DNA of 64,000 nt from Artocarpus heterophyllus (taxonomy: Eukaryota > Streptophyta > Magnoliopsida > Rosales > Moraceae), in assembly GCA_025403435.1 (NCBI GenBank), contig CM046341.1, positions 14,806,447-14,870,446 on the forward strand. The letters are read 5' to 3'. The notes under the pieces were generated by a model. It worked only from the letters and a program-made list of their open reading frames with translations, ran no database searches and was not told where the DNA came from. Below, piece by piece: positions 1 to 10,209 of this stretch; position 1 is the first letter of the stretch, and each line of letters starts with the position of its first letter. Both the position numbers and the translations under genes were made by a program.

Positions 1-1858
1 ACCCAATTTCTGTGTGTGGCATCATGCACTAATACCTCATTCCAAATAGGGGTTCTTAACTTGTTCGATACTCAGTGCCATAGTACTTATATCATTATTC
101 GGGTCTTGTATTATCGGGTTATCATATTTACATTCATTATTCTCTTCATTATGATCATGTTCATTATTCAATTTTTTTTACTGGAAATAATAAATAAATA
201 TAGACAATTATTCCTTAAAAACATTTTCAGGAAAATACAATATGGTCAAAAACTCTTTTAAAAATCATGGCTAACAAATAAGGATGGTCTAGAGTCCTAC
301 CTTGTTATTTAGCACAATTGCACCAACATTGCAGTTACATTCCATTACACGTTGGCTCCTCAAAACCGCAAACAACTTTAGATGTGGACTAGATACATTA
401 ATATCTAAATTTGAATATTCTACTTTAGTATGCTATTTCATGGTACCTTAGTATGCCTTTAGAGTCTAAATAATCATGACACAAAATCATAATTCTTTTT
501 AAAACATTTCTAGATCATTGAACGATGAAAACTAGGGGCAAAACTGTCCTTTTGGGGAGGCTCGGTTGGCCGACTGACCATATGGGTCCAGCTTGCCGAA
601 CTGTTAATGTTCGGCCTACCGACCATCTAAGTTTCGGCCTGTCGAAGGATGAGTTCAGCCTGCCAATCTATCGAAATCTGAAAAATTTTAGATTTCTGGT
701 CTCGGCAATCTCGATCTCCAAAGCTCAAACCAACCTATTTTTACAAATCTCAAAGCATGGGTAATGTTTAGAAACCATAGATTAACACTCTAAAACACTT
801 TTAAATACTTTTCTACCATTTTTCACACATTTATTCAAGTAATTCCGAACATGAACAAAGTAAATTAAAAATCCTTTAAAATCAGTTCTAGCATAGTTGA
901 AGCGTGGATTCGTATTAGTTTAAGTTACACAAATTCAGATCATATGCGTTTAAGGTTCTGTTAACTCAAATCTTTACATGCATGCACAATACAGTTCAAA
1001 GAAACTGAAACTAAAACTGTTTCATGAAGCCATTTTTTAGATGTTTTGACACAAAATTTTGCAAGGAAAGTCAGAGGTAAGGAGTTGTATATCAAGGGTT
1101 TAATTTAGCTAAACGGTACAAACCCCAAGTTTTAACTCTTGAGCAGATTTGGGAGCTCCAACCTCCAGTTTTCAGCTGCCCCTTTCAGCTGGAAACAAAG
1201 TTGGTAGGGATGACCTTTGTGCCTCTGTTCTCTGGTTGCAGGAAATATGGGGGAGAGAGAGAGAGAGAGACGTGAAAGAGAGAATGAGAGTGAGAGCTGA
1301 TGAGAATTGAGAAAGACACACGGAGGGGAGAGGGAAAGAAGATAAGTCTGGGTACTCTTCTTTGGGTAGCTCAGAGAAAGAAAGGAAGAGAGAGTGAAAA
1401 AGAATAAATGGAGGGCTTATTTCTGTTGAGCTCAGGCTTCCATGTCAATTCCAAAGGTGGTTTTCAAGAAGAAAACTGTGTTCCATACACAGTTGTAGCA
1501 AACGGTTTTCAAGGCTAAGTTTTTCATGCGATAAGGTCTGAAAAGAGGGCGAATGAGACCTGTTTCGAATTTGACAATTGTTTTATACCAAAATTTATAT
1601 TGAATTTGATTTTAGGATATAAAATAAATTAAAAAGAAATTATCAAAATTTGTTCAAAAAGAGTTAACAAAATGCTAAAATTCATTTATGGTAATTTTAA
1701 CAAATTTTAAAATTTAAGATAATTAACAAAATAATTAAGGTTAAATTCAATTAAGAAAAAAAAGTCAAAGCATGACTAATTGACACTTATTTTGGAATTA
1801 GGTACACTAATTCACTAAATTACATACTAAACATTGTTTAAAAATTTTGAACGTTACA
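1..1858 (-). mobile_element. Partial LTR, right end only (family X)
   Basis: The block ends in GAACGTTACA at 1858, the CA-type end used by the other LTRs in this window, and unit A sequence follows. Its left end lies outside the window. The last 90 bases and the stretch at 690-880 resemble the right part of the LTR at 55969-62113, so I place both in one family. It holds a GC-rich cluster of TTCGGCCTGCCGA-like words (541-700) and a GA-rich tract (1250-1290), placed as in the minus-oriented LTRs elsewhere here. No coding sequence is supported. Solo or full-length status cannot be decided. Confidence 0.6.
541..700. repeat. GC-rich inverted-repeat word cluster (TTCGGC-CT-GCCGAA type)
   Basis: Degenerate copies of TTCGGCCTGCCGA recur four or more times in a stretch far more GC-rich than its surroundings. 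The ideal word is a 6-bp inverted repeat with a 2-base spacer. Perfect copies occur at 41173-41228 and relatives at 57515-57640. Function is unknown. Confidence 0.6.
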
Positions 1859-1899
1859 GACATGGCGAAGAGCAAGGGCGCTGTAATGTTCTGGTCTAC

Positions 1900-2030
1900 A
1901 AGGCGAATTCAAACCTTCTTGAAATTATTAATGTGCACCAGTACGTATGTGATAACATCCAAAATCTAGAAGAAACAAATGAGATTGTAACGACGAATTT
2001 GGTTAAGAAACAAAAGGGAAATACAGATAA
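1900..2030 (+). pseudogene. Short decayed coding-like fragment shared with unit B
   Basis: A plus-strand frame here reads NLLEIINVHQYVCDNIQNLE, which aligns with NLLPIIKVYQDVCDKFQDLE at about 27540-27600 in unit B. The pattern (hydrophobic pair, acidic/aromatic, DV, then an acidic Leu-rich stretch) recalls the start of the reverse transcriptase region of Ty3/gypsy polyproteins, but the key Pro-rich motif is lost. I treat it as a decayed fragment, possibly of a retrotransposon. From 2030 to 2750 I see only AT-rich sequence plus the EF1-alpha 3' flank. Confidence 0.3.
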
Positions 2031-2786
2031 GCGATCTTCCCATCCCCTACTTGTGGACCCCCTGCTAACTGCTGTACAAACAGCTTTGTCTGTCAATCTG
2101 TCCTCTCTTTTTTTTCCTTCTTTTGTCCGTCGAAATATTACTAAGGTTTGCTTGCGTGTAAAACTTGTTATTTGTATCTCTATTTCTCGTACGTTATAAG
2201 GAGCCTTTGGCAACATTTTAAAAGAACAAAATACGTTTGTACCACAAAAGGTGATTTTCTCCACGGAACAAGACAACTGATACACATGCGCGTCTACTTG
2301 GACGCGGGACAAATAATAACCCGCCCGTTGTAGAATTTTAACTCGTTTTTTCTACCCCCCAGAAAAAAAACTCTCTTCACTCGAGAAGCTAAATCACACA
2401 GCTTTATACCGAGTAAAAAAGAAACAAAATATCATGCGGAAGAGAAAGGGGGGATTTTGAGAGATGACTTTAAGAAAAAGCCTTTTTTGGACAAAAGACT
2501 TGGGGACGAAATGTAAGCTAAATAAATAAAGTACTTCCAAAACCTTAACGAGTTCCGCAAAAGCAAAATAATAAAACGTCTAATAGAAAACTCTGGGAAA
2601 AAAACACCTTCACAAAAGAAGGTGCCACCGCCTATCCAGCACCCAGTTCTCAGCAGAAGGAAAGGATGGAGAACACAAAACCACACAATCAAAATAAGCC
2701 AAGTATTTAGGACAATCATAATAAAAGCATAAAAAGAAGTTCCATATTGCACCAACGAAGAGGAAAATCTCTAGCCCAAAAGCCAT

Positions 2787-4608
2787 TCATTTCCCTCCCT
2801 TCTTGGCAGCAGACTTGGTGACCTTAGCTCCACTTGGGTCCTTCTTCTCAACGTTCTTGATCACACCAACAGCAACAGTCTGGCGCATGTCACGCACGGC
2901 AAAACGACCAAGTGGGGGGTACGCGGAGAAAGTCTCAACCACCATGGGCTTAGTGGGAATCATCTTAACCATACCCGCATCTCCGTTCTTCAAGAACTTG
3001 GGCTCCTTCTCAAGCTCCTTTCCGGACCTACGGTCGATCTTGGTGAGAAGCTCGGCAAACTTAACAGCAATGTGGGAGGTGTGGCAGTCAAGAACTGGGG
3101 CGTATCCATTTCCAATCTGGCCAGGGTGGTTCATGATGATCACCTGGGATGTGAAGTTCGCAGCTTCCTTGGCAGGGTCATCCTTTGAGTTGGAGGCGAC
3201 AAAACCACGCTTCAGATCCTTGACGGCAACATTCTTAACGTTGAACCCAACATTGTCACCAGGGAGAGCCTCCTGGAGAGCCTCGTGGTGCATCTCAACG
3301 GACTTGACTTCAGTGGTCAGTCCACTTGGTCCAAAGGTGACTACCATACCAGGCTTGAGAATACCAGTCTCAACACGACCGACCGGGACAGTTCCAATAC
3401 CACCAATCTTGTAAACATCCTGGAGTGGGAGACGAAGTGCCTTGTCTGAGGGTCTCTTAGGCTCCTGGATCTGGTCAAGAGCATCAAGGAGGGTGGGGCC
3501 CTTGTACCAGTCGAGGTTGGTGGACCTCTCAATCATGTTGTCACCTTCAAAACCGGAGATGGGAACGAATGGAATTTTGTCAGGGTTGTATCCGACCTTC
3601 TTCAAGTAGGAAGAGACTTCCTTGACAATTTCATCGTACCTGGCCTTCGAGTATTTGGGAGTTGTGGCATCCATCTACAAAGAATAACAATAGAAAACAA
3701 GAATTCAAGTAAGAAACATAACAATGTATCTTCAGGCAAACTAATTACACTACGTATTAGAGCCACAGTTAGAAATGCATTACTCAAGTAAATAGGCATA
3801 AGCAAATGAAAAACAGAGAAAACATGTTTCGCAACCTAAAAATGAGGGAATAGGGAGAAAGAGGGAATCGCACCCTCAATAGTTCAATCCAGAGAACTAC
3901 ACCAACTAGGCCATCTCTCGAAATAAGACACAAAAATCACAAAATAAAGTGGACTCCTTTTCATGGTTTCGGACATAAATAAGTATCCATAAATGCCAAA
4001 AGAAGAATTCAACAACAATGCATTTCACACAATGAGAGAGTCCCTTCATCAGATAGAATAGCCAACAAAACAAACACAACCGTGCAATATAAAAAGACAG
4101 ACAGAGGCGCACACACAAACATATATACACACAACATAATAATTACCTTGTTACAGCAACATATCATCTGCTTTACACCAAGGGTGAAAGCAAGGAGAGC
4201 GTGCTCACGGGTCTGCCCATCCTTGGAAATACCAGCTTCAAAACCACCAGTGGTGGAATCAATGATGAGAACAGCGCAGTCAGCCTGAGAGGTACCGGTG
4301 ATCATGTTCTTGATAAAGTCACGATGGCCAGGAGCATCAATGACAGTGCAGTAGTACTTGGTGGTCTCGAACTTCCAGAGGGCAATATCAATGGTGATAC
4401 CACGCTCACGCTCGGCCTTCAGCTTGTCAAGCACCCAGGCGTACTTGAATGACCTCTTGTTCATCTCAGCAGCTTCCTTCTCGAACCTCTCAATCACACG
4501 CTTGTCAATACCTCCAAGCTTGTAGATGAGGTGACCAGTGGTGGTCGACTTTCCAGAGTCGACGTGGCCAATGACCACAATGTTGATGTGAGTCTTTTCC
4601 TTACCCAT
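2787..4608 (-). CDS. eEF1A: Translation elongation factor 1-alpha, copy 1 (two coding exons)
   Basis: This GTPase delivers aminoacyl-tRNA to the ribosomal A site in the cytoplasm. The CDS joins 4608-4147 (residues 1-154) to 3674-2787 (residues 155-449 and TGA stop). The 472-bp intron (4146-3675) is GT-AG and splits the guanine-specificity motif NKMD between NK and MD. Visible motifs are the P-loop GHVDSGKST (14-22), DAPGH (91-95) and NKMD (153-156). The C-terminus is Lys-rich and ends KKGGK. The length of 449 matches plant EF1-alpha. A TATA box, 5' UTR exon and 780-bp leader intron lie upstream. The protein differs from copy 2 by one residue (Ile here, Val there, in the VETG-I/V-LKPG stretch). 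I see no defects, and the gene is probably functional. Confidence 0.97.
3854..3920 (-). pseudogene. tRNA-Ser-like relic inside the EF1-alpha intron
   Basis: Read on the minus strand, this 67-nt piece has a Pol III A-box (TGGCCTAGTTGG), a near-perfect B-box (GGTGCGATTCC) and a T-arm stem GAGGG/CCCTC. An inner arm AGTTC/GAACT is also present. The acceptor stem is imperfect here (CGAGAGA with TTTCTCC) but perfect in copy 2. The T-arm, long-variable-arm-like hairpin and acceptor resemble a class II tRNA-Ser, in my recollection plastid trnS, lacking the anticodon arm. It cannot be a working tRNA. It is spliced out with the intron. Confidence 0.5.
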
Positions 4609-4623
4609 GATTAAGTTAAAAAC

Positions 4624-5403
4624 CTGAACCCAAAAACAATGAATGAGAAATCCAATAGACCAAGAAAATCAATGTACTCCAAAAACTCAAAAGCGTCATG
4701 TAGCGATACTAGATAAAACTAAGATATTCGTTTAGTTCCAACGTGAAAAAGTAAATACATTAAACCAATAAAATTCAAAAATTTATGAACAAACACCAGA
4801 AAGACCAACGGAAACCCACAAGAGATAATTATGAAGGACCAAAGGAAACCAATTACAACTAAAACCCACAAGAAATAATTGTGAAAGACCAAACCCAACT
4901 AAAACCTACAAAAAATTATAAAAAAAAGGCAGATCAATTCCTTCAGAAACATAACTTTTTGATGGCAATAACTTTAAAAATTAATTGAGATGCCAATTCA
5001 TCAGAGCCAAAACCAGATCTATATCCCAGAAAAGAAGCATCAAAAGTGACAACAACAAAATATTTACCTTACATCAAAATCCAGAAATTAAAACAAAGAG
5101 AACAGATCTAAATCCAGCAATCAAGGAGACCTCTCCGAGACAATCAAAATCAAAAACCAGATCATATCCTTCAGAATTGACGTAACATCGGAATTCAAAC
5201 AACAAAAATCAGCATAACTTGGATCATCAATTAAAAAAAGAGAGAGAGAGAAAAATTCAGAGTCTCGAAAGGACCCTAGATTCCAAAAACCCATAAGATC
5301 TAAACAACTAGAGAGCATGAGAAAGAAACCAAACATCATTCAAAAACAAAAACAAAAAAAGAGAAGACTAAACAAAATCAGATCGAGAAGCCAAATTCGA
5401 TAC
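4624..5403 (-). other. 5' UTR leader intron of EF1-alpha copy 1
   Basis: On the minus strand a donor CTTCAAG|GTATCG at 5404/5403 and an acceptor TTCAG|GTTTTT at 4624/4623 bound a 780-bp T-rich intron. It ends 15 bases before the start codon. A leader intron in this position is typical of plant EF1-alpha genes, where it usually raises expression. The same sites are kept in copy 2. Confidence 0.8.
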
Positions 5404-5451
5404 CTTGAAGGAGAGAGAGAGGGAAGCGGCTGCGCAGAGAGAAAAAGTAAT

Positions 5452-5520
5452 AAACCCTAGCGCAGCGACAACACAGAGTGAGAGATGAGGCTTGTGACAG
5501 GTCTTTGTTCTCTATTTATA
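5452..5520 (-). promoter_or_regulatory. Core promoter and telo-box of EF1-alpha copy 1
   Basis: A TATAAATAGA box lies at 5520-5511 on the minus strand, so transcription should start near 5480-5490. A telo-box, AAACCCTA on the plus strand at 5452-5459, sits in the early 5' UTR. Telo-boxes are common near the start of plant translation-factor and ribosomal protein genes. The 5' UTR exon then runs to 5404 and is pyrimidine-rich. Confidence 0.75.
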
Positions 5521-5529
5521 CCCCAGGAA

Positions 5530-6211
5530 AAGATCTAGGGTTGTGTTGCGGAAAAGATGCAAAGCTGGGTCGGCTACTAGCTCGGGTTTCGGGTTGGGTG
5601 GCCAGCTTCCTTATCCACGAAATGAATTTTTTTAATTTATACGAGAAAACTACAAAAAAAAAAACCCTTTTGTTTTTTTTCTCAAAATTTTTGAAAATAT
5701 TTTCATATATTTTTGAGGTAAAAATTTTAAAAACACTTTTAGTATAATTTTTAAAAAATTTTATTTTTTAAAATAAAAATATTTTCTTCTATTTTGAAAA
5801 CAATACCAAACGTCCTTGAAATGTCCATTATAGACCTTATTAAAAACGTCATTCTTTTTTAAACTTTTTAAAACTACCTCTTTATATTTTATTTTTTAAA
5901 TATTAATTATAAATTTACTATTTTACCTATTATAATTCAATTAAAAAAATGAGAAATCGTAATTCTCTCTCTATTCCCTTATGAGAGAGTAAGAATAGAA
6001 AGTGACTTAAACTTTTACTAGATCACCAATTTTAAAAATAAACAGTTTTAATAAGTGATGTCTTAAAGAGCATTTTTAATAAGTTGGAGCACTTGAAGGG
6101 CATTCCTATAACTTGCCTTCTTTTTTTTTTTAGCCTTTTAATTTTAAGATTGTTTCTATTTCCCCTAACAGTGGGGATTAGACCAAAATCAGAGCAGGAA
6201 TAAATATACAC
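5530..6211. other. AT-rich intergenic DNA upstream of EF1-alpha copy 1
   Basis: I see no gene here. The first bases hold the EF1-alpha upstream region. The part near 5640-6130 has no clear counterpart in unit B, where the matching interval is far shorter, and is probably a small insertion. The last about 60 bases match unit B again up to the LTR element boundary. Confidence 0.5.
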
Positions 6212-6216
6212 AAACC

Positions 6217-8614
6217 TGTAACGCCCCTATATGGGGGTTAACAGTTTTTAATGAGATAAAATAAAAATAAATAATAAAAGTAAAACCTTAAAAATAAAAT
6301 TTACCCGGGACTTAAATGAAAACTCTCAACTCAAAAATAAAAATATAAACGACAAATAAACCACAGTTTTAATGTAACACCTTAAATTTAATAATATAAA
6401 CTGTTGTCATCATCATTTTAACCCTCAACACATTGTAATACAGTCACAGAAAGTAACAATTGATGCTTACATTATCATGAAGAACATTCTCAACAATTGA
6501 AGCAGTCCCAATGTAATATAGTTACATCACTTCCTCAACTATATTTCTCGTAGCCACCTCACACTTAGTGAGTCCTGAAAAGATATAAACATAAGGGTAT
6601 GAGCAACACTATGCTCAGTAGAGAAAGCCATTACTCACCTTTAGCTTTTTATCATTACCACATTAAAATCTGCATGGTTAGTAAGTCACATCATATTCCA
6701 GATTATGAGGTTTATTATGATCACATCTTATGGATACCGTAGTTAATCATTACCAAGTGTCATAATTACACATTTATACAAATATTACCAATCATCATTG
6801 TTCCTAGGTATCCATGTTAAATTGAGTATCACTCAACTCATCGAAACCCAAATGGGCGCACTTGATCACCCTATAAACATTCCAAGGGTGTTCCGGTGAG
6901 GGGACATCAAGCCCCGAGTCCTCACCAAATCGATTCCTGTACAGTGTGTTCTGGGACTTTCAACCCAAGGAAGCGTCATCGCCTTCCCCCTATTTTACCT
7001 TTTAGGGTATTCATGCTCAAGGACGTAACCGTCGCCCTTTTCATGTCTCACAATTTCTCTATATTGAATCATTATTAATAGAGTTAGTTTTCCTAACCAT
7101 GCTTCTCAATTTATAACATGTGTCAATTCATTATGTTCCTCGCCGTACAATACAAGACGAGTCCATGTCATAGTTTCATATGCGATACTCATATAATATC
7201 AGTTCAACATAGATATATATATATTGCGGCAAAACAATCAATTTTAATTCTATAAAAACCTCACAAAAATGAGTAATAGAATCCCTACCTTTCAAGCTTA
7301 TCAACGGTCTCTTAATCCTAGAATCAATTAACGTTAGCTCCATACTCCCTTGATCTTGAACTCCAAGCAAAACAGATCTAGTTGTATCTCGCTGTATCTA
7401 CGAAGCATCCTCTGTAGTGCTCCTCGAGCGACTATGAATGGCTAGGAATGCTTCCTGGAGATCATACATTCTTGAAAACGTCATTCTGGACTCCGATACT
7501 GCTGTTTAAATCGCCTCGATTCACGTGCAGTCGGTACCGGATGATTTTCATCGGAGTGGAATTTGCTCAAACGGAGGTCACCATTGCATCCAGAGCATCG
7601 AAACGAGTCAGGAGGCGGTCTCGGATCTTTGATCGGAGGTCCGGATCACAAAATTCCAATTTAGCCTTTGACTGGCCGTTGACCGGCGTTGACCACCGTT
7701 GACCGGCGTTGACCGACTTTGACCGTCGTTGACCGGCGTCAATCGGGGTCCGTTGGTAGCTGGGCTCGGGCCTACCCCCCCTAAATCGACCCTTCTGAGT
7801 CCAATGGCGGGGTCAATTTCACCCAATTCTGCCTCTAACATAGCGGGTCGTGAAGTACAACGTCGGTAGAAATGGATGAGCTCCGATCTTGATTCTCCGA
7901 CGATGGAAACCTGAAATTGGCTGAGGGCTTTTGCTACCCATCCTCCTATGAGCATTTCCCCTCATCCAATTTGAAGAAACGTGGCTAGGAAGAGCCAAAA
8001 CGGAGGCTCCCGCGGCGGTTGACGGCGGCGTTGGCCGTTCTCCGGCGAAACCGGCTCCTTCCGTGCAATTGATCGAGGGGTTTTACTCCCCTTGATCCTC
8101 TGAACTCATTGGGAGGGGTGGTGTCAGTCACCTCCTCCGGCAAGGCGGAGTTCCACCATAGGGGCGGCGGTGCACGGCGGCAATAGGCGGGCGGAGCAAT
8201 CCGGCGGTTGTTGAGCTGCCACCAAGGGTGGGTTTTGTTCCTCTCATCACGGTGGTCGTGTAGGAACAAGAATCACGTCGATCGGACGTCGGACGGCGAA
8301 GATATCTCGTCAGAAAGAAATAGGTTTTGCCGCCACTTTGGGCGGCGCGTGTGGTTTCCTCCGGCGACGTTTTGGGCGGCGCGGCACCTCGTTGGACTCA
8401 GCTCGTCGAGAGCTTTCCATTGGTGCGGGAGGTGTCGAAAACGGATGCCGAAATCTCAAACGATCTTTGAGGAGAGAGAGAGAATTTTTTAGAGAGAGAA
8501 AGTAGAGAGAGAGAGAGTTTCGAATTATGAGAGATTTTCTGATTTTTTTATATATATATACTAGGTAATTAATCTAATTACCTTAATACCCTTAGGAGAA
8601 TAACGGGTGTCACA
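6217..8614 (-). repeat. 3' LTR of the LOG-carrying element
   Basis: This intact LTR is 2398 bp, bounded by TGTAACGCCC (plus strand, left) and GGGTGTCACA (right), with U3 at the right. The left 1.16 kb is shared, inverted, with the LTR ending at 24340. The right 1.2 kb is shared with the right part of the mosaic LTR at 57648-61044. Several open frames here (for example around 6896, 7608 and 7985) recur in the other LTR but have no recognisable product, and I regard them as non-coding. Confidence 0.92.
7668..7734. promoter_or_regulatory. Phased W-box array in the 3' LTR
   Basis: TTGACT occurs at 7668, then TTGACC at 7679, 7689, 7699, 7709, 7719 and 7729, exactly 10 bp apart. TTGACY is the W-box core bound by WRKY transcription factors. 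The array is a decamer tandem repeat (GTTGACCGGC and variants) in U3, about 0.9 kb into the LTR in the sense direction. The related LTR at 59640-59655 has only two units. WRKY regulation is inferred from the motif alone. Confidence 0.6.
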
Positions 8615-8617
8615 GCT

Positions 8618-8633
8618 CTACCCCCCTCAAAGA
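8618..8633 (-). other. Polypurine tract of the LOG-carrying element
   Basis: In the sense direction the purine-rich run TCTTTGAGGGGGGTAG lies immediately before the 3' LTR. It is the usual primer for plus-strand synthesis. A similar tract (AAGGAGGGTAGA) precedes the 3' LTR of the LARD-like element at 39070-39085. Confidence 0.8.
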
Positions 8634-9268
8634 AATTTCGTCATCGAAATTTCAATTCTAGTAATACTAGTAAAAATTATGATTCCAATTCTGAGTCTAA
8701 ACCGTTAATGTTGTTTATCTTCCAAATTTAAGTTATCGTATCTCCACTCATTTACTTGCATAATAAATCTTACTCCTAAATCCCTCAATGAGAGTATTTC
8801 TGACAAGTTTCAACTTGTAACACCGTATAATAGTCTAAGAATCTGATCAGGCATACATATTGACCATACCATGATTCCAGTCCTTCATTGTCCATGGACT
8901 GTGATTTACAATCACATTTAAGGAGATTGCTAGAGAAATTTTATATACTTCATCTTTAGGTTCCTTTCCCTTTTTAAGTAAGGAAAAGTCAAATATATTT
9001 GATTTCATACCTCAACTAATAAACTAAAACATAATCATAAAACATATATCACAAACACTTCTATTCAAAACCATACATTAAACTTACTCATAGAGATATT
9101 AAACGGAATCTCAGAGTTGCAAACATACCCGACATATTTTTCATTAAACAGCTATCCTCATGACACAAACATTCAATCCAAATAATATACTCATATTTCA
9201 TATGGAATATCCCCATAACTGACTCTGGTACTTCCACATAATATTAACAGAATATTACACATTACAAA
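8634..9268. other. Non-coding internal region 3' of the LOG ORF
   Basis: This AT-rich sequence between the polypurine tract and the structured repeats has no ORF or domain that I recognise. Confidence 0.5.
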
Positions 9269-9423
9269 CATGATATGGATACGTTTCGAGAGTACAAGGC
9301 ACTCCGTATACCAGCTATCCATATCATGCATGCTTAGAGGATACAAAAACATCGATAAACAAAAGATCGGACCTTAAGAAGGATGTGTTTCGAGAGCATC
9401 AAGTACTCCGTATCCAGCCATCC
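9269..9423 (-). other. Two copies of a structured 44-bp repeat downstream of LOG
   Basis: Segments 9277-9320 and 9381-9423 are about 80% identical and 104 bp apart. In the element's sense direction each starts GGATR and ends YATCC, with the closing pair A-T in one copy and G-C in the other. Inside is a small hairpin, GAGTGC/GTACTC in one copy and GAGTAC/ATGCTC in the other, followed by conserved TCTCGAAAC. The first copy (plus coordinates) extends to a perfect 13-bp outer stem (9269-9281 with 9316-9328). This suggests a conserved RNA structure in the 3' UTR. Its role is unknown. Confidence 0.45.
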
Positions 9424-9558
9424 CGGCATTAGGCTCAATGAATCTAAAAGATTGAACAACGACGTACCACAAGAAACACAAAATACAGGGCAAACGGTTA
9501 TTCGCAACACACGAAATACGGACACACATGCCTACATGCCAAAGATAAAACAAAAAGA

Positions 9559-10209
9559 TTACAGATGGAGATTCAAATCAATTGGCCGCTCCCGGCTTTC
9601 CCTTTCCCATTCAAGCTTGGATGTTGCAGTGTCGGATTCTGGATGTATGATTTGTATTTTATCTATCAATTCCTCAGCTGTTGAAGCAGTAACAAAGATT
9701 TGTCTCTCCGATTCTGTAGTGATGTTTTCTTCCACAGCGTAATCTAGAAATTTCAAAAGACCGTCATAAAAACCATTTACATTCAGCAGTCCCAAAGGTT
9801 TGGAATAAAAGCCCAACAATTGCCCACAAGCAACTACAAATATTTCCTCAAGAGTACCTAGACCACCAGGTAATGCTATAAAAGCATCAGAATTATAGAT
9901 TATGTCTTTAAAATTTCTAGGGATACTCCTGACTCCTTCTCCCTTACCTATGGCTTCCTTATAAAGGTTTCCTTCAACTGGAATATGAGGCCAAATTCTT
10001 ACATCAGTAGCGTCGCTAGACCTAGCTGCTAGTGCCATATTTTCCATCATTTTTATACTACCACCCCCATAGATTATGTTAATCTTCTTGTGTGCTAGGA
10101 CTTGCCCTAAGTGATTTGCAGCTTCTAAATAAGCTTTATCTTTTCCAAGGCTGGAACCACAAAAGACACAGACATTCTTTATTTTCTTCGTGGACTGGGA
10201 GGTAGACAT
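9559..10209 (-). CDS. LOG-like: LOG-like cytokinin riboside 5'-monophosphate phosphoribohydrolase homologue, carried by the retroelement
   Basis: LOG enzymes release active cytokinin bases from their riboside monophosphates in the cytosol. The ATG at 10209 gives 216 aa, a normal LOG length; a longer frame to 10248 would begin with GTG. Visible motifs are CVFCGSS (14-20), the nucleotide-binding YGGGS (47-51) and the family signature PGGLGTLEE (114-122). After it comes a typical C-terminal half (KPLGLLNVNGFYDGLLKFLD). The stretch usually carrying the catalytic Arg reads SIPRNFKD (95-102); by my alignment the Arg is one position off, so activity is uncertain. Plant LOG genes normally contain several introns and this one has none, which points to capture through RNA. 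The ORF is intact, in the element's sense strand, and lies downstream of the NABP-like ORF. Confidence 0.85.
   Translation of the reverse strand: MSTSQSTKKIKNVCVFCGSSLGKDKAYLEAANHLGQVLAHKKINIIYGGGSIKMMENMALAARSSDATDVRIWPHIPVEGNLYKEAIGKGEGVRSIPRNFKDIIYNSDAFIALPGGLGTLEEIFVVACGQLLGFYSKPLGLLNVNGFYDGLLKFLDYAVEENITTESERQIFVTASTAEELIDKIQIIHPESDTATSKLEWERESRERPIDLNLHL

Noticed and set aside
2803..3414. 203-residue plus-strand frame, with a longer equivalent at 28734-29411
   Set aside because: It lies antisense to the highly conserved EF1-alpha exon 2. The frame is open because of the codon use of the real gene.
3854..3920. Functional tRNA gene
   Set aside because: It is 67 nt with an 8-base loop in the central arm and no valid anticodon arm. 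The acceptor stem is imperfect in copy 1.
7608..8269. Arg-rich 94-115 residue frames in the LOG-element LTR, repeated at 17441-18102
   Set aside because: They sit in LTR U3, overlap frames on the opposite strand, and carry no recognisable domain. The GC-rich sequence explains the open frames.
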